Part shown: one piece after another, positions 1 to 10,669 of the stretch
How the letters are laid out: each line of letters opens with the position of its first letter
Numbering within the stretch: the stretch's first letter is position 1
NCBI GenBank assembly: GCA_029959085.1
Contig: JARWIR010000016.1
Span: 11,019,441-11,083,440, forward strand
Direction: 5' to 3'
DNA: 64,000 nucleotides
DNA from: Nemophila menziesii
Lineage: Eukaryota; Streptophyta; Magnoliopsida; Boraginales; Hydrophyllaceae
Made by a program: the position numbers and the translations under genes
Notes under the pieces: model-generated
What the model saw: the letters and a program-made list of their open reading frames with translations, nothing else
What the model was told of the DNA's origin: nothing
Database searches by the model: none

Positions 1-115
1 AAAATAACAATAATGGCCCTTGGAACAGAGCTAATGATCTGATTAGTATGAACATGAATTGTTTATCTACTAATAATATTCCTGAAGTTGAGCTGAATAG
101 CAAAACTAAATAGTT

Positions 116-145
116 CCCCCACCCCCCCCCCCCCCCCCTCCCCTC
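116..145. repeat. Near-pure poly(C) tract
   Basis: About 30 bases are almost all C on the plus strand, broken only by one A and a T or two. It lies just before the RNase H-like relic. Such tracts can form G-quadruplex or i-motif structures and are prone to slippage and assembly error, so the exact length is unreliable. Confidence 0.9.
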
Positions 146-148
146 TAG

Positions 149-598
149 CGGAAAATTTAAGATAAACTGTGATTCGTTAGTTATTTTAAAAACTAATAAA
201 GCTGCCTTTGCGTGTGTTTTAAGAAACTCCACAGGACAACTTGTTGAAGGTTTTGCGAAAGAATCAACACTAATTCTATTGAGGATGCTGAAGGATAGGG
301 AATATATGCTGCTTGTGAGATGACATCGAAATATCCAACTGGAAGTATTCAAATAAAAAGTGATAATTGTAGAATAGTTGATTAAATTAATGTAAAATGT
401 AAAATGTCTAGTATTACTAAGGTTTTGGTTAGAAATATTATGTTTTGTAAGGATATGTATAAGCTAGAAATCTCTTTTGTTAAGAGAGCTAACAACAAGA
501 TAGCGGATGGTTGGCCAAACAAAAACTCAGAGGAGAATTGTTTGGTCTTTGGAGTTCTTTCCTTTTCAATTAATTACGCTTTTAAGGCTAGACTTTGA
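149..598 (+). pseudogene. RNase H-like (RVT_3) domain relic
   Basis: Conceptual translation gives the opening of a plant RNase H-like domain (KINCDSLV, then CVLRNSTGQLVEGFAKES), a middle part (IYAACEMTSKYPTG, IKSDNCRIVD) and the typical end (ISFVKRANNKIADG). The pieces sit in different frames and are broken by at least one frameshift and two in-frame stops (near 289 and 383). This domain is common at the 3' end of plant LINE-type retroelements and as stand-alone genes. No reverse transcriptase is visible upstream in the window. The assignment rests on domain pattern; the lesions are seen directly. Confidence 0.7.
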
Positions 599-674
599 AT
601 AAATAGAATTGGTTAACTTGTAATATTTTGTGATTTATGAAAGAATATTTTTGACTAAAAAGAAAAAAGAATTA

Positions 675-1985
675 GACCAAGTAGACTTCTTGTTAACAAA
701 CACATAGGTATTAGTGATGTTACTAACAAATATTAAACTTTGTCCCTTTAGTGTTCAACTTTAGTAGGCGTCCTTCTAGTTGGTTTGGTTTAGAGATAAC
801 AGATATTTCTTAAATAATATAATCTTGTAACTCTTTTTATATATATTGTATGTTTGTTAAGTTGGAAAATACTTTAATTTTAGTAACCGTGAAATGCTGA
901 TGAAGCCAAATTACTTCAAATATGGTTCAATTCATGGAGTTCTTAATTCATCACCTAGTTCTTAGTGAATCAAAGGTGATTATAATTTTTTTAAAGATTA
1001 TGAATAAAATTTTAAATTGAATTTTTAATTGAAATAACAATAAAACATTAATAATGTCACACGAATTAAGGAAGAAGTTTTGTTAAGAAAGATCATTAAT
1101 GTTGAATTTGAAAATTTTGACTTAAAATGTTTGATATTGAAAAATATCATTAGAATGTCCTTAAATGTTTTTCAATATTTGAATTTTTATTTATAGGAGA
1201 ATAATTATAAAAAAGATTGTTCATTTATATGACATTTAATTTTTACTTCATATAATATTAGATTTGTCCTAAATTGTCAACCTACTACAATTTAAGTAAA
1301 AATAATTATATTTCCTAATATAATATAATTTAATTATATATTATTCATTTATTGAAAAAATTTATCAAAAATATAAATATGAAACAACTTATTATGAAAA
1401 AGTATTTTCATCAATATATATTTATTAATATCAAATTAATAACAGTTATAAATTTTATGAATATTTATTTTAGTTAGGAGAGAACTGAAAAGATATTTTT
1501 AATTATATGATCAGACCTTAAAAACACAAAAAACTATCCTAGATCCTCATAAACACTAAGAACAACCATAAGTAAATCTATATTATATTTCAGAATTTTT
1601 TCTACGGTCCAGATTTACCCGCATAAGTGGTGGCCAGGATTAAATCTGGTCAAACATAAATGGTGGTCAGAATTCAATCTGGCTAAACATAAGTGATGGC
1701 CAAGATTGATTCTGGCCCCTTCACCCAAAAAACCTGGGTTCGATTCCCGTCAACGGAATTAATTTTTGCTTTAGTGTCTTCAGACACGGGTTTTACCTAG
1801 TTCATCTATATTAATCTGAACAGGACTAAAACAAGAACCACAATTTAGAAAATACCTCCTGTTTGGACCACAGATAGCCCATTCAGAATCTAAGTTGGAG
1901 ACCTAGCAATTGTCATTCAATCCCGAGTTAATAACAACATGAGAACAGAATAGGCACAACTTTCATCAAGCTAGAGGAAAATACA
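675..1985. repeat. Segmental duplication, copy 1
   Basis: The sequence from about 675 to 1490 and from 1825 to 1985 is repeated, in the same order and orientation, at 7145-8258. Both begin with a shared block containing CACATAGGTAT and TGTTACTAACAAATATTAAA and end with a block containing GACCTAGCAATTGTCATTC. Identity looks like roughly 80 percent by eye. Copy 1 carries extra sequence at about 1490-1825 that copy 2 lacks. The end of copy 1 runs into the 3' flank of the sphinganine hydroxylase gene. No gene was seen inside. Confidence 0.75.
1622..1719. repeat. 33-bp tandem repeat, three copies
   Basis: Three successive 33-bp units start CATAAGTGGTGG, CATAAATGGTGG and CATAAGTGATGG, each with an ATTnnATCTGG-like middle. 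The repeat lies inside the insertion that distinguishes duplication copy 1 from copy 2 and is followed by GGTTCGATTCC at about 1738, a pol III B-box-like word. It may be part of a small retroelement of unknown class. Confidence 0.8.
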
Positions 1986-2430
1986 TTGAACCAGCAAACT
2001 GAAATTTCAACTTTATCATACATGAGAACTCAAAAAACCAGGACAAAGATAAGATCCTAGGTTTCGCAAATGCCATTACCAAAGAGAGGGGCAAGATTAC
2101 TTAAACATTTCACACAAACCAAATGCCAACTATGTAAAAAAGGATTATAAAGATCGAAATGATCACTTAATTGTCAACGCAAAAAGGAAAGAGACAACTA
2201 CAAAAACAACATATGCAAGTGAACAAATGGTACAATTTTCATCACTCATCTTTCAATTTAGTTATACATAATACTGACAGACTAATATCATGGAAAAAAT
2301 TTATGTAACTTAAATACAACTCAGAAAGGTTAGTACTGAGTGATATCACTGGTCAAGCCAATTCAGAAACGAATGAACATGAATCAGCAGTAAAATGATC
2401 AAACTTACTCCCAAATTAGTAGCTGTAATA

Positions 2431-3274
2431 CTATTCATCCTTTATCAATCTTGCCTCATAACCTCCTTCAGCTCTCTTTACAAGTCTAAACGGCCTATAA
2501 GTTCCAAGAAGCTTATCCCATAAAGGAAAAAACGGTTGAGCGTAATTATATTTCGTTCCTTGAAGTTGATGATGAATATCATGATAAGCCGTATTATTCT
2601 GAAACAAATAATGAAATACATTCCCAGGAAGCCATAATCCACAATGATCATCCACAGTTTTTACCACGGCAAAGCAAAAGAAAATTACAGCTGTTCGAGC
2701 AGTCATTCCCGATACAAGAAAAGAGATTGCACCACCAAATGTGTCTAAAAGAAGACCCTCAAGTGGATGATTATACAATGCACCAATTGCATATGGTACA
2801 ACTAATCTATGGTGTTGAGAATGGACATGTCGATATAAGAATTTGTTCTGGTGCATGTATCGATGCACAAAATACTGCCATGTGTCCATTACTAACATTG
2901 CGATTATTATTTGTATAACTTGGAAAGGAAGTGATGGTTGAACTACGATTTCTGATGAGCTTGCCATTGATGTTAGCTACACAAATAGGTCAAATAGATT
3001 AGTCTACAAGAATAAATAAATATGTAAGTACTAGAAATTTTACCATGAAGAGTAATTGTGCGACAATGACTTGAGCTAGCTGTTGCAAAAGCACGCCTTT
3101 AATTACAGATGATAATGGCACTAAATTTTTCTCACTCTCCTCTGATTTAGTGTGTAACCTATACTTTTCTAAAGGAGGAAGCAGCTGATTAAATCCTGCA
3201 TAAACCCAATACACTACTATAGGGGCAAATGTACCCATTGCTTCATCACTCGCATACCCTTCCCAAAACACCAT
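2431..3274 (-). CDS. SBH1: Sphinganine C4-monooxygenase (SBH1/SBH2-like)
   Basis: Join 3274-3044 and 2976-2431 on the minus strand: GT donor at 3043-3042, AG acceptor at 2978-2977, phase 0, 258 residues, the usual length of Arabidopsis SBH1/2. The ATG at 3274 is preferred; the frame is open six codons further up but only from a TTG. The enzyme hydroxylates C4 of sphinganine to make phytosphingosine-type long-chain bases in the ER membrane. Fatty-acid-hydroxylase histidine boxes are all present in the second exon: HRYMH, HSQHH and HDIHHQ, along with the family motifs DTWQYF, GALYNHP, KTVDDHCG and LWLPGN. The N-terminus has the family pattern GTFAPIVVYWVY and LEKYRLH. Hydrophobic stretches around the boxes fit several membrane passes. 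Nothing looks broken. A GTAAGT-like donor on the minus strand near 3748 suggests a 5' UTR intron. Confidence 0.93.
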
Positions 3275-3299
3275 CTTTGATTTGACTGTCAAACTTTCA

Positions 3300-3750
3300 G
3301 CTCAAGATCTATTCAGTTACTAGCGCATATATACCCTGAAAAGCAAATTAAAAATTAAAAAGAAACACTTACACACATTACAAATCTAAATTTTTAGATG
3401 ATGCAGGTCGATACTAAGAAAAAATTAGCTACACAGGCATGTGAGACTTACACGAATATTATCCAGCTTGTATATACCCTGGAATAAACAATAAAGATAA
3501 AAATGAACCTGGCTAGATTAAGATATTGGAGTAATAGAGATTGTAACTTTTAAGACAATGTAGGCTGAAATTGAGTAAAACAATAAGCCACGTTATGTAT
3601 ATGAATATGTGGGACTTACATGGATATTAAATTTTCCAACTTGAACTTACTCTGAAAAGTAACACAATAAAGATCGAATCTTTTAAATTAATGTGGGTAA
3701 CAGTGATTGAAATCAAGAGATAAACTTGTGTATTTAGAGAAACTTACAGT
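3300..3750. other. 5' flank of SBH gene with diverged ~140-bp repeats
   Basis: No gene is visible. Three loosely similar blocks (about 3320-3410, 3420-3510 and 3560-3690) each combine an ACTTACA word with a TACCCTG- or TACTCTG-like word and, in the latter two, AATAAAGAT. Read on the minus strand this is upstream of the hydroxylase start and probably covers its leader and a 5' UTR intron. Confidence 0.4.
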
Positions 3751-3970
3751 TTTATAAGTCGAATTTTATCGAACAGATCTCGTGCATGTGAAAATGGTAA
3801 TCGGGAAATTATTAAAGTGTCTGACAGTTCTGAAGTATAGTGTCTGATAGACAAAGAGCGGTTTGTTGGAAAAACGTGACGGAAAACAATGGGACAAACA
3901 AATGATTGTTCTTTTATTTTCTTATTTTTTTCGGACATGTGAGATTGTTCTTTTATTTATTTGGAAAATT

Positions 3971-4133
3971 CTTCCATCCAATATTGGAGGATCCTACACC
4001 AATTATATTCATACACATATCCCATGTTTTAAACTTGCAAAAGTAACTATCACATTAATCTAATGACATGTGTTTTGTTTTAATATTCAATGATAGTGAT
4101 TTAAATATTGGACCATCCTATATTGGATGGAAG
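3971..4133. mobile_element. Short MITE with ~24-bp inverted ends
   Basis: The left end CTTCCATCCAATATTGGAGG and the right end, read in reverse complement CTTCCATCCAATATAGGATGG-like, form an imperfect terminal inverted repeat around about 115 bp of AT-rich DNA. Element length is 163 bp with no coding capacity. I could not identify a clear target-site duplication, so the superfamily is left open. Confidence 0.7.
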
Positions 4134-4305
4134 TATTACCCTATTTATTTTATCTTGGTTTTAAAGAAAAGCTCTTTTAATTAACTCTTTTTTTTTCTAA
4201 TATTTTGAAATTTATTGTTACGAACAATTAATTTTTTCTAATATCACTATTAATCATCGTTCTATTTCTCATTCCTTTATTACTTTTTCTTCTAATTTAT
4301 CTACT

Positions 4306-4660
4306 TTGTCAATTTTTGAGTCATATTCTTCATCTAGTTTATCTGAACCACTTACACATACACTCTCACCTACACCTAATCCTCCTTCTTCTCGATATCA
4401 TATGGTCACTTGTTTTAAAAGGGGTCCTCTTAAACCTTTATATAAATGTCAATCTCTTGTTCATTCATTATCTCTTACTGAACCTAATTCATAAAGAGAA
4501 ACGTCTAAACTCCAATGTTGGCAACTTGATATGGCTGGAGAATATAGTGTTTTTATGAGTCAACATACGTGGGACTTATTTCCACCATCTCATGATTGAG
4601 CTCCGATCACATGTAAATGGATATTTAAGATCAAATGTCATGCAAATGGTTCATGTGCAT
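4306..4660 (+). pseudogene. Ty1/Copia pol fragment (IN-RT junction)
   Basis: Translation shows the motif HMVTCFKRGPLKPLYK, typical of the linker before reverse transcriptase in plant Copia polyproteins, then after a frameshift HTWDLFPP and APITCKWIFKIKCHANGS, the start of the RT domain. Stops interrupt the frames and no RT active site or LTR is attached. A short dead fragment of an older insertion. Confidence 0.7.
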
Positions 4661-4941
4661 GAGGATGACGGTTTTTTTGGTTTAGATTCGCCGAGAGAGA
4701 AAGGGAGAGGGTAGGTTTTAATTTTTAAATTTCTAAACCTAATGGGAGGGGGTTGGTTTTATGCTGGTTTTTGTTTTTTAGTTGGATCTTAATGACCCAT
4801 TTAGTAAGGGACCTTTTATTATAAAACAGTAGTGTACATAGGTCTTTATCCCTCTTTTACCCAATTTGCATGTGTATTTATATATCATTGATCTATTAGG
4901 TAAATCTATAGTTATGTAACTAAATAATTGGTGGGTCTTGG

Positions 4942-6682
4942 TGTTATAAAATCAATGCGATAATAAAAGGAACCACAATACCGCAAGTGTACGGTTATCC
5001 AAGTAATACTTCGATAAGTCGGGTTTCGTTCTCAGGGATTGGACTGGTATAACCCAAGTGTTCAATAGATAAATAGTAGTTACAGAAAATAAAAGATAAA
5101 ATATATTTGTTTGGTTTTGAGTTATTAAACTACTAGACGCAAATAAACAAATTACTGAAAATAAATACTAAAGGACTAAGACAAAAATATGAGCTATACT
5201 TGAGTCTCGCTAAGGAATCACCTAAACTTAGGTAATTAAGGCTTTCTTTAAGGGCAGAACTGTTATTTCTATATTAGTCGGGACTCTAATATCTCCTAGC
5301 CCCCGTCAGGGTGGACCTAGGAGCTATCCTACAGTATTACAAACCCCATCAGGGCGATTATAAGCTACGTTCAGATGATTGAGATCTTACCCAATTGGCT
5401 ATAAGGTTAACTAAGTCCGTCGGGATCAATAATTTCTACCTTACGTTTATTACCTATGTCCGTAATTAAACCCCCCGTCAAGGCGATCACTTCCCCACCA
5501 AAGTGAATAGCTTAATTGCTATGACCTATCTCCGATTAGATAATTCATTGATAGTGAAATAAATATAAAATAATAAGCAATATGAAATACCTAATTCAAA
5601 TTAAACTAGAAACTAATCCCAAATTGAAATACATGAATTAAATAAATTAGGGTTCATCCCCTTATGCGATTCTCAAGTAATTAAGGTTTAGCTCATATTA
5701 AAAGTAAAAACAATAAAGAAATTAATAATATACATGTCCTAATAACATAAATAAAATAAGAACCTAGATAGAGGAATTGACTTGAGCTATTGTTGGAAGA
5801 AAAGGATTCTCCAGCTTCTAGTCTTGCTTCCGCCTCTTGACGCTCTCTCTAAGGATGATTTAAATTGAAAAATAATTGAGAGGTACTGCATAATGAGGTC
5901 TAAGGGGTGTATTTATAGGTGCTAGGAAGCCCTAATTCGTTTTACTTGGAGTGGAAGACAAGTAAATAACTCTTTAATTCGTAGCCCTAAAATCTAGGAA
6001 AGGTAAGAGTCTGCTGCTGATTTCTTTTGGTCATATCTCCATCAATACTTATCTGTTTGACGCGTTCCAATACTGAAACCGCTTGTCTCGGAATGCTCTT
6101 TCCATTGGTCCAGACCATTCTCCTAAATTCCCAGCCAATCTTAAGTTATGAGCTCGTCTTTAGAACGTGGCTGGAATTTCAAATTTATTTGGCAGCTTTA
6201 TCTTTTCCTTCTTTGCATATATTCTTCCTTAATCTTCTTATTTCCATGTAAATCTCTTTCCTTTACTTCTTTGACCTGACTTGGTCTCTAATTAATTACC
6301 ATATATCTTTTAAAGTTTCACATTAAATAAATAATTAAACCGCATATGCTTAAAAAATAATAAATCAATAATTCAAGACTAGAAATAAGAAAGTGCACTC
6401 TAAAATTAGAAACTCGAATCAAATACTTCCTAACACACTAAAAATAATCCAAGACACTAATTCTCATTTCTCCTCCTTGTATTGAAATTTAAGAACGTAC
6501 TAACTTTGCACTAAAAATAATCAAATTAACGCACAAAAGCTCTAAAAATGCAATTAGTATAATTCCAATGGGAGAAAGTGCAATATGACGAAATATGCAT
6601 AAAAATCTATCTAATAAGTCAATTATTCACCTAAAAGGATGTCTCCAAAGAGTTAATAATTAGAACAAATAGGGAGACAACA
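4942..6682 (-). mobile_element. Ty3/Gypsy-type solo LTR (minus)
   Basis: This roughly 1.7 kb non-coding block is related to the LTRs at 26186-27724 and 32774-34301. All three contain a CAAGTRTACGG/AATACTT-like block near one end and a GTCTCC ... GGAGACATC block near the other. On the minus strand it starts TGTTGTCTCCC. No polypurine tract or internal domain adjoins the minus-strand 5' side (6683 onward), so it reads as a solo or truncated LTR. The family resembles long Tat/Athila LTRs, an inference from length and polypurine style. No matching target-site duplication was found, so the ends are approximate. Confidence 0.6.
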
Positions 6683-7144
6683 ATAATTTAACAAAAAAAT
6701 ATGAAATTATGTTATACATTTAAATAACGTCGGAGCCAAAGGTACCCGGAATCCATGGCTCAGGTTTCCATGGCTCATCCGATTTCATGGAAAAATATTT
6801 TACCTTCAATTTTATTAGTTTGTTTTTACATTAAGAAATATCCTTAATCCACTCTCTTGAGAATATATGCTTAGTCTCTTTCTTTTTTTTTCTTTTTTAT
6901 TAAATAAATGATAAAGTTTTAAACATATTTGATATATTAGAATGTGTTCTTTTATTAGTTAACTATTTAATTTTTAAGAAAATAAACAAGTTAACTGATT
7001 AAATTAAATTAATCAGTTATAGTTTTTTTTATCATTTTAACAAATTATAGTTATTAACATATTTGGTATTATGGGTTTTTTAAATTTTATTTGTATGGAT
7101 AAAATAATAAACTTAAATTGATCTTCATTTAAATGATAATATTG
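6683..7144. other. AT-rich intergenic DNA
   Basis: No gene, RNA or repeat pair was recognised here beyond homopolymer runs. Confidence 0.5.
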
Positions 7145-8258
7145 AAAAAAAATAAGACCAAGTAAACTTCTTGTTATCAAACACATAGGTATCAGTGATG
7201 TTACTAACAAATATTAAAATTTGGCCCTTTAGTGTTCAACTTAAAATTCCACCTAGTTAGTTTAGGGATAAGAGACATTTTTTAGATAATATAATTTTAT
7301 AATATCTATTGTATTTTTAAGTTGAAAATACTTTAATTTTAGTGACTATGAAACACTACACATCTTCATTAGTTGGAAGATTTACATAACCAAGTTCAAT
7401 TAGTCATCTAGTTCTTAATAAGTCACCCGATTCTTAATTAATCAAAGGTGATTATGAAAATTTGAAGATCATGAGTAAAATTTTAAATTGAATTTTTTAT
7501 TAAAATAACAATAAGAGATTAATAGTGTCACAAAAATTGTGGAAAAGTTTTGTTAAAATGAATGAGGAAATGAAACTTAAGAAGGCTTGTTGGATTTAAA
7601 AAAAATGACTTTGTTTGATATTAAAAGATATCATTGAGAATGTCCTTAATATTTTTTTTAAATTTTTAAATTTTTATTCATAGGATAATTAAAAATAAAA
7701 TATTGTTCTTTATATGACATTTAATATTTACTTCATATAAAATTAGATTTACCCTACATTCTTTACCTACTAAAATTTAAGTAAAAGTAATATAATATTT
7801 TCTAATATTTTTATTATATATCATTTTTTTATTTAAATATCATATCTAAAATATAAATATGAACCAATTTATGTTTAAAATAAAAAAAGATTATCATCAA
7901 TATATGTTAATTAATATCAAATTAGAATAGTTATGAGTTTAATGAAAAAAAATATTACATAATTTAAATTCATATAAAATAATTTGTTTACCTTATTACT
8001 AGATAAAATTGATGTTAGTTTTACTGTTAGAAAATAACTGGATTTTCTAGATCATGGTCAGAAAAATAATTTTTAGAACTATGACGGTATGAAGGAGAGA
8101 CTAAAACAAGAACCACAATTCAAAAAAATACCACCTGTCTGGACCACAGATACCCCATTCAGAATCTAAGTTAAAGACCTAGCAATTGTCATTCAATCCC
8201 GAATTATATACAACATGAAATTAGAAGAGGCACAACTATCATCAAGCTAGAGGAATTG
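7145..8258. repeat. Segmental duplication, copy 2
   Basis: Second copy of the block described at 675-1985, about 6.4 kb downstream in direct orientation. It lacks the copy-1-specific insertion with the 33-bp repeats. Its right end contains GCACAACTATCATCAAGCTA, matching the hydroxylase 3' flank in copy 1, so the duplicated DNA came from the neighbourhood of that gene. No coding content. Confidence 0.75.
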
Positions 8259-8370
8259 TTGTAACTAATCAGTTAAAGTAGATTAGCTATAAACGTGTAT
8301 GTGTATGTATTGTATGTAATGTATCATACTATAGCTATCTATATATACCACTTAATGTATAAGTAAAACA

Positions 8371-8478
8371 GACTGCCGATTTAGTCGCTAGAGAAACCAG
8401 GCGGAGAATTGACGTTTCTGGCCACCCGTCAAATTGTATTACTGGATTTTACAATAGTTTAGCTAATATTAGGATGTA
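8371..8478 (+). pseudogene. Orphan C-terminal tail of the RNase H-like gene
   Basis: These 108 bases duplicate 9022-9125 with few changes (ADLVARETRRRIDVSGHPSN here, ADLVARATRRGIDVSGHPSN in the full copy). The tail lies directly upstream of the full ORF and joins it through the shared word TTAGGATGTA/TTAGGACGTA. It looks like the end of a former tandem copy whose front has been deleted. Confidence 0.8.
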
Positions 8479-8501
8479 TTTGGAATATATGGAAAGCTAG
8501 A

Positions 8502-9128
8502 ATGAGAGGTTTGTTTGAGAAAAAGTCTTGGAATATTATTGAAATTAATGAAAAGACAAAGGAACTACTAAAATATTTATTTTCCGATAATACCGACGAT
8601 AGGCGAAAAAGAGGGAAAACGGAATTAAACGAAGAGGCTACTTCAAATCCGTTTGTTGAAGATGAGGCAGATGTACTTTGGATGAATGATGCATCCTTCA
8701 GTAATAGTTGGAAACCGGCAGGCATCGTTTCGATTGGAGTGAATAAAGAAGAAAGGGTTGCTCATAAAGTTATTAAACACGCAAGAATTAATTCAGCACT
8801 CGAAGGAGTAGGTTGGGCCGTCCTTCAAACCATGAGGTCTGCAACAGACCTTCATTTACAGAGTAGCTCTTTCTACTATGACAACCTTGAAATTGTACAA
8901 GGTATCGCTAAGGGTGGGTGCATCAGTTGGAAGATTCGTCCAATGATTAATGAAGCACTCGGATGGATTAAAAGATACCCGAATTGGAAGATTTTTCATA
9001 TTAAGAGGGATTTGAATCAGATTGCAGATTTAGTCGCTAGAGCAACCAGGCGGGGAATTGACGTTTCTGGCCACCCGTCAAATTCTATTACTAAATTTTA
9101 CAATAGTTTAGCTACTATTAGGACGTAG
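8502..9128 (+). CDS. Stand-alone RNase H-like (RVT_3) protein
   Basis: An uninterrupted 208-codon ORF from an ATG. The frame is also open upstream to about 8469, where it reads GCIWNIWKAR, the usual connector seen before the RNase H domain in plant LINE ORF2 proteins. The RNase H fold covers roughly residues 58-190. The candidate catalytic set is complete: D63 (WMNDASF), E101 (ALEGVGW), D127 (FYYDNLE) and D176 (QIADLVA). Family proteins cleave RNA in RNA-DNA hybrids, but no substrate is known for these stand-alone plant copies. No reverse transcriptase precedes it. It could be a remnant of a retroelement that happens to be open or a domesticated gene; intact catalytic residues and frame favour recent origin or selection, not proven. 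Confidence 0.6.
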   Translation: MRGLFEKKSWNIIEINEKTKELLKYLFSDNTDDRRKRGKTELNEEATSNPFVEDEADVLWMNDASFSNSWKPAGIVSIGVNKEERVAHKVIKHARINSALEGVGWAVLQTMRSATDLHLQSSSFYYDNLEIVQGIAKGGCISWKIRPMINEALGWIKRYPNWKIFHIKRDLNQIADLVARATRRGIDVSGHPSNSITKFYNSLATIRT

Positions 9129-9129
9129 T

Positions 9130-10289
9130 ATTTTCCGTTTCCTTTGTCAAAAAATAAAAGTATAAGTAAAACAACAAGAAATCAAATAGAAGATATTCTT
9201 CTCTCTATATTTCAATATGAATAACATGAAAACGCTGAAAAAGAACCGACTTAGGATTATCTGCTTCTCCATCTTCACTGTATTATTTTTTGTCCCCTTT
9301 TCTAAAAACGTAGAAATGGATTTTGCCACTAACTATGACGCTGCGTAATCCTCGAATCATGTTAAGTAGAAGTTGACCCCAAGTATCCAGTTTTACCTCA
9401 ACTTGGATCTCTTTTTCCACCGTAAATCTCCATCACCCTCCGAAAGCGAACTGGCGAAGAGGGTGACTACTCAACTCTCTCGATCCATTTTTCCTTTGGC
9501 AAGAGGTAAGCATCGCCGCCGTATCCTCTTCGAAGTCTCCAAAATGAAAAAGTCCTCCTTTCTTGTAATAATACGAAGCCCTAATTGTAATCACACCTTT
9601 ACCCTCCGTATAATTTGTAATACTTAGTAGCTTACCTCCGTTCCTCTTCCATCCATTCTTAGTAGTAGTTTTTGTCGTTGAGATGTTATCGTTAACCCTA
9701 GTTTTGATTGGTGTGAAATTCCCATCTGCTATGAGACCCATCGGAGATAGTCAGACCATTTAGACTTTAATTGAGAATCCAATTAACGAGGACCAAAAAT
9801 TGAAAAGAGAAAATCGAATTCAGTTGAAACAATATTAAACCTTAGAAATCGCTTTAATCTGCACCTAGTAGAAGGTGAAATATGTGATTTTGTTATTAAT
9901 CTATCAGTTTCTTGTACAAAACTATATTTTAGTAAACATTAAAAATAAAGTCTCGATAAAAAGGTAAATACATTACATTTTCAAACGCTCCATCAACATA
10001 GACCACACAAACATTTGGAGCAGGTGCCTAAAATCTCAAATAACATCAAATTCTGAGCATTGCAGTGCATGTAGTAAACTTTTAACAACTTACCTATAGT
10101 AAATTAATAGTATTACTTGTTACAGTATACCACTTCATCTTTAGTCGAGTGTATAAATAGGGCAATTCTAGCTACTTCCAAATCTAGTTTGGTTGAATAT
10201 TATATTAAGGATTAATGTCTAAGAAAAACTTCTAGTTAAAATTAATCCTTCTTAACTCAACCATCATTCTTTTGCCCATAAAAAGCCAC
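9130..10289. other. Gene-free stretch
   Basis: No convincing gene. The part at 9400-9760 is less AT-rich and carries short ORFs on both strands plus a good splice-donor word (GAGGTAAG near 9504), which could be the leftover 5' end of a lost gene. The ORFs show no recognisable domain. Confidence 0.4.
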
Positions 10290-10496
10290 ATACATTTTTT
10301 TTTTCTTTTCATTAAAAGAGTCGTTTAAGTTATGTAAAGTTTCTCACCACTTCAATTTTGAGTTATAGGAAGTTTCCAAAACTCATATTTTGAGTTTTGG
10401 AAAGCTTTTAAATAATTTACTGGTCTTTAAAAAAAATGGTATCTTTTATCGGACAGGGTGTAAAGTGGCAGATGTATATCGGGCATTAACCTTATT
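10290..10496. mobile_element. Fold-back MITE, related to 44466-44720
   Basis: The reverse complement starts GGTTAATGCCCGATATACAT and resembles the element at 44466 (GGTTAATGCTCAATAAACC). Its core is a perfect 13-bp hairpin, TTTCCAAAACTCA (10373-10385) and TGAGTTTTGGAAA (10391-10403), with a 5-base loop. No coding capacity. It ends about 170 bp upstream of the HROB start codon. Confidence 0.5.
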
Positions 10497-10655
10497 ATTA
10501 AAGAGAGATTAATCCGTCCAAAAGGAAAAAAAAAGTGTTTATTTTGGAACAAAGTCGCATGCCAAGGCCAACTTTGGGTTAATGTCAAATTCACTGTTGG
10601 GCTATATTATATGACATGTGCTATAGAATTTAAAATAATATTCTAAACTCCTACA

Positions 10656-10665
10656 TTTTCCCGCC
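10656..10665 (+). promoter_or_regulatory. E2F-like site upstream of HROB start
   Basis: TTTTCCCGCC matches the plant E2F consensus TTTSSCGC and ends 4 bases before the ATG at 10670. E2F/DP sites drive S-phase expression of replication and repair genes. Because transcription starts upstream of the ATG, this site is in the leader or core promoter. Function is inferred from the motif and the role of the gene. Confidence 0.55.
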
Positions 10666-10669
10666 AAAG

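Noticed and set aside
1730..1760. tRNA gene suggested by GGTTCGATTCC
   Set aside because: No A box, no cloverleaf arms; only a B-box-like word.
3272..3292. Six extra N-terminal residues on the sphinganine hydroxylase
   Set aside because: They would need a TTG start; the in-frame ATG at 3274 gives the normal family length.
9373..9741. Opposed ORFs of 84 and 102 codons
   Set aside because: No domain, overlapping on opposite strands. At most a relic of a lost 5' exon.
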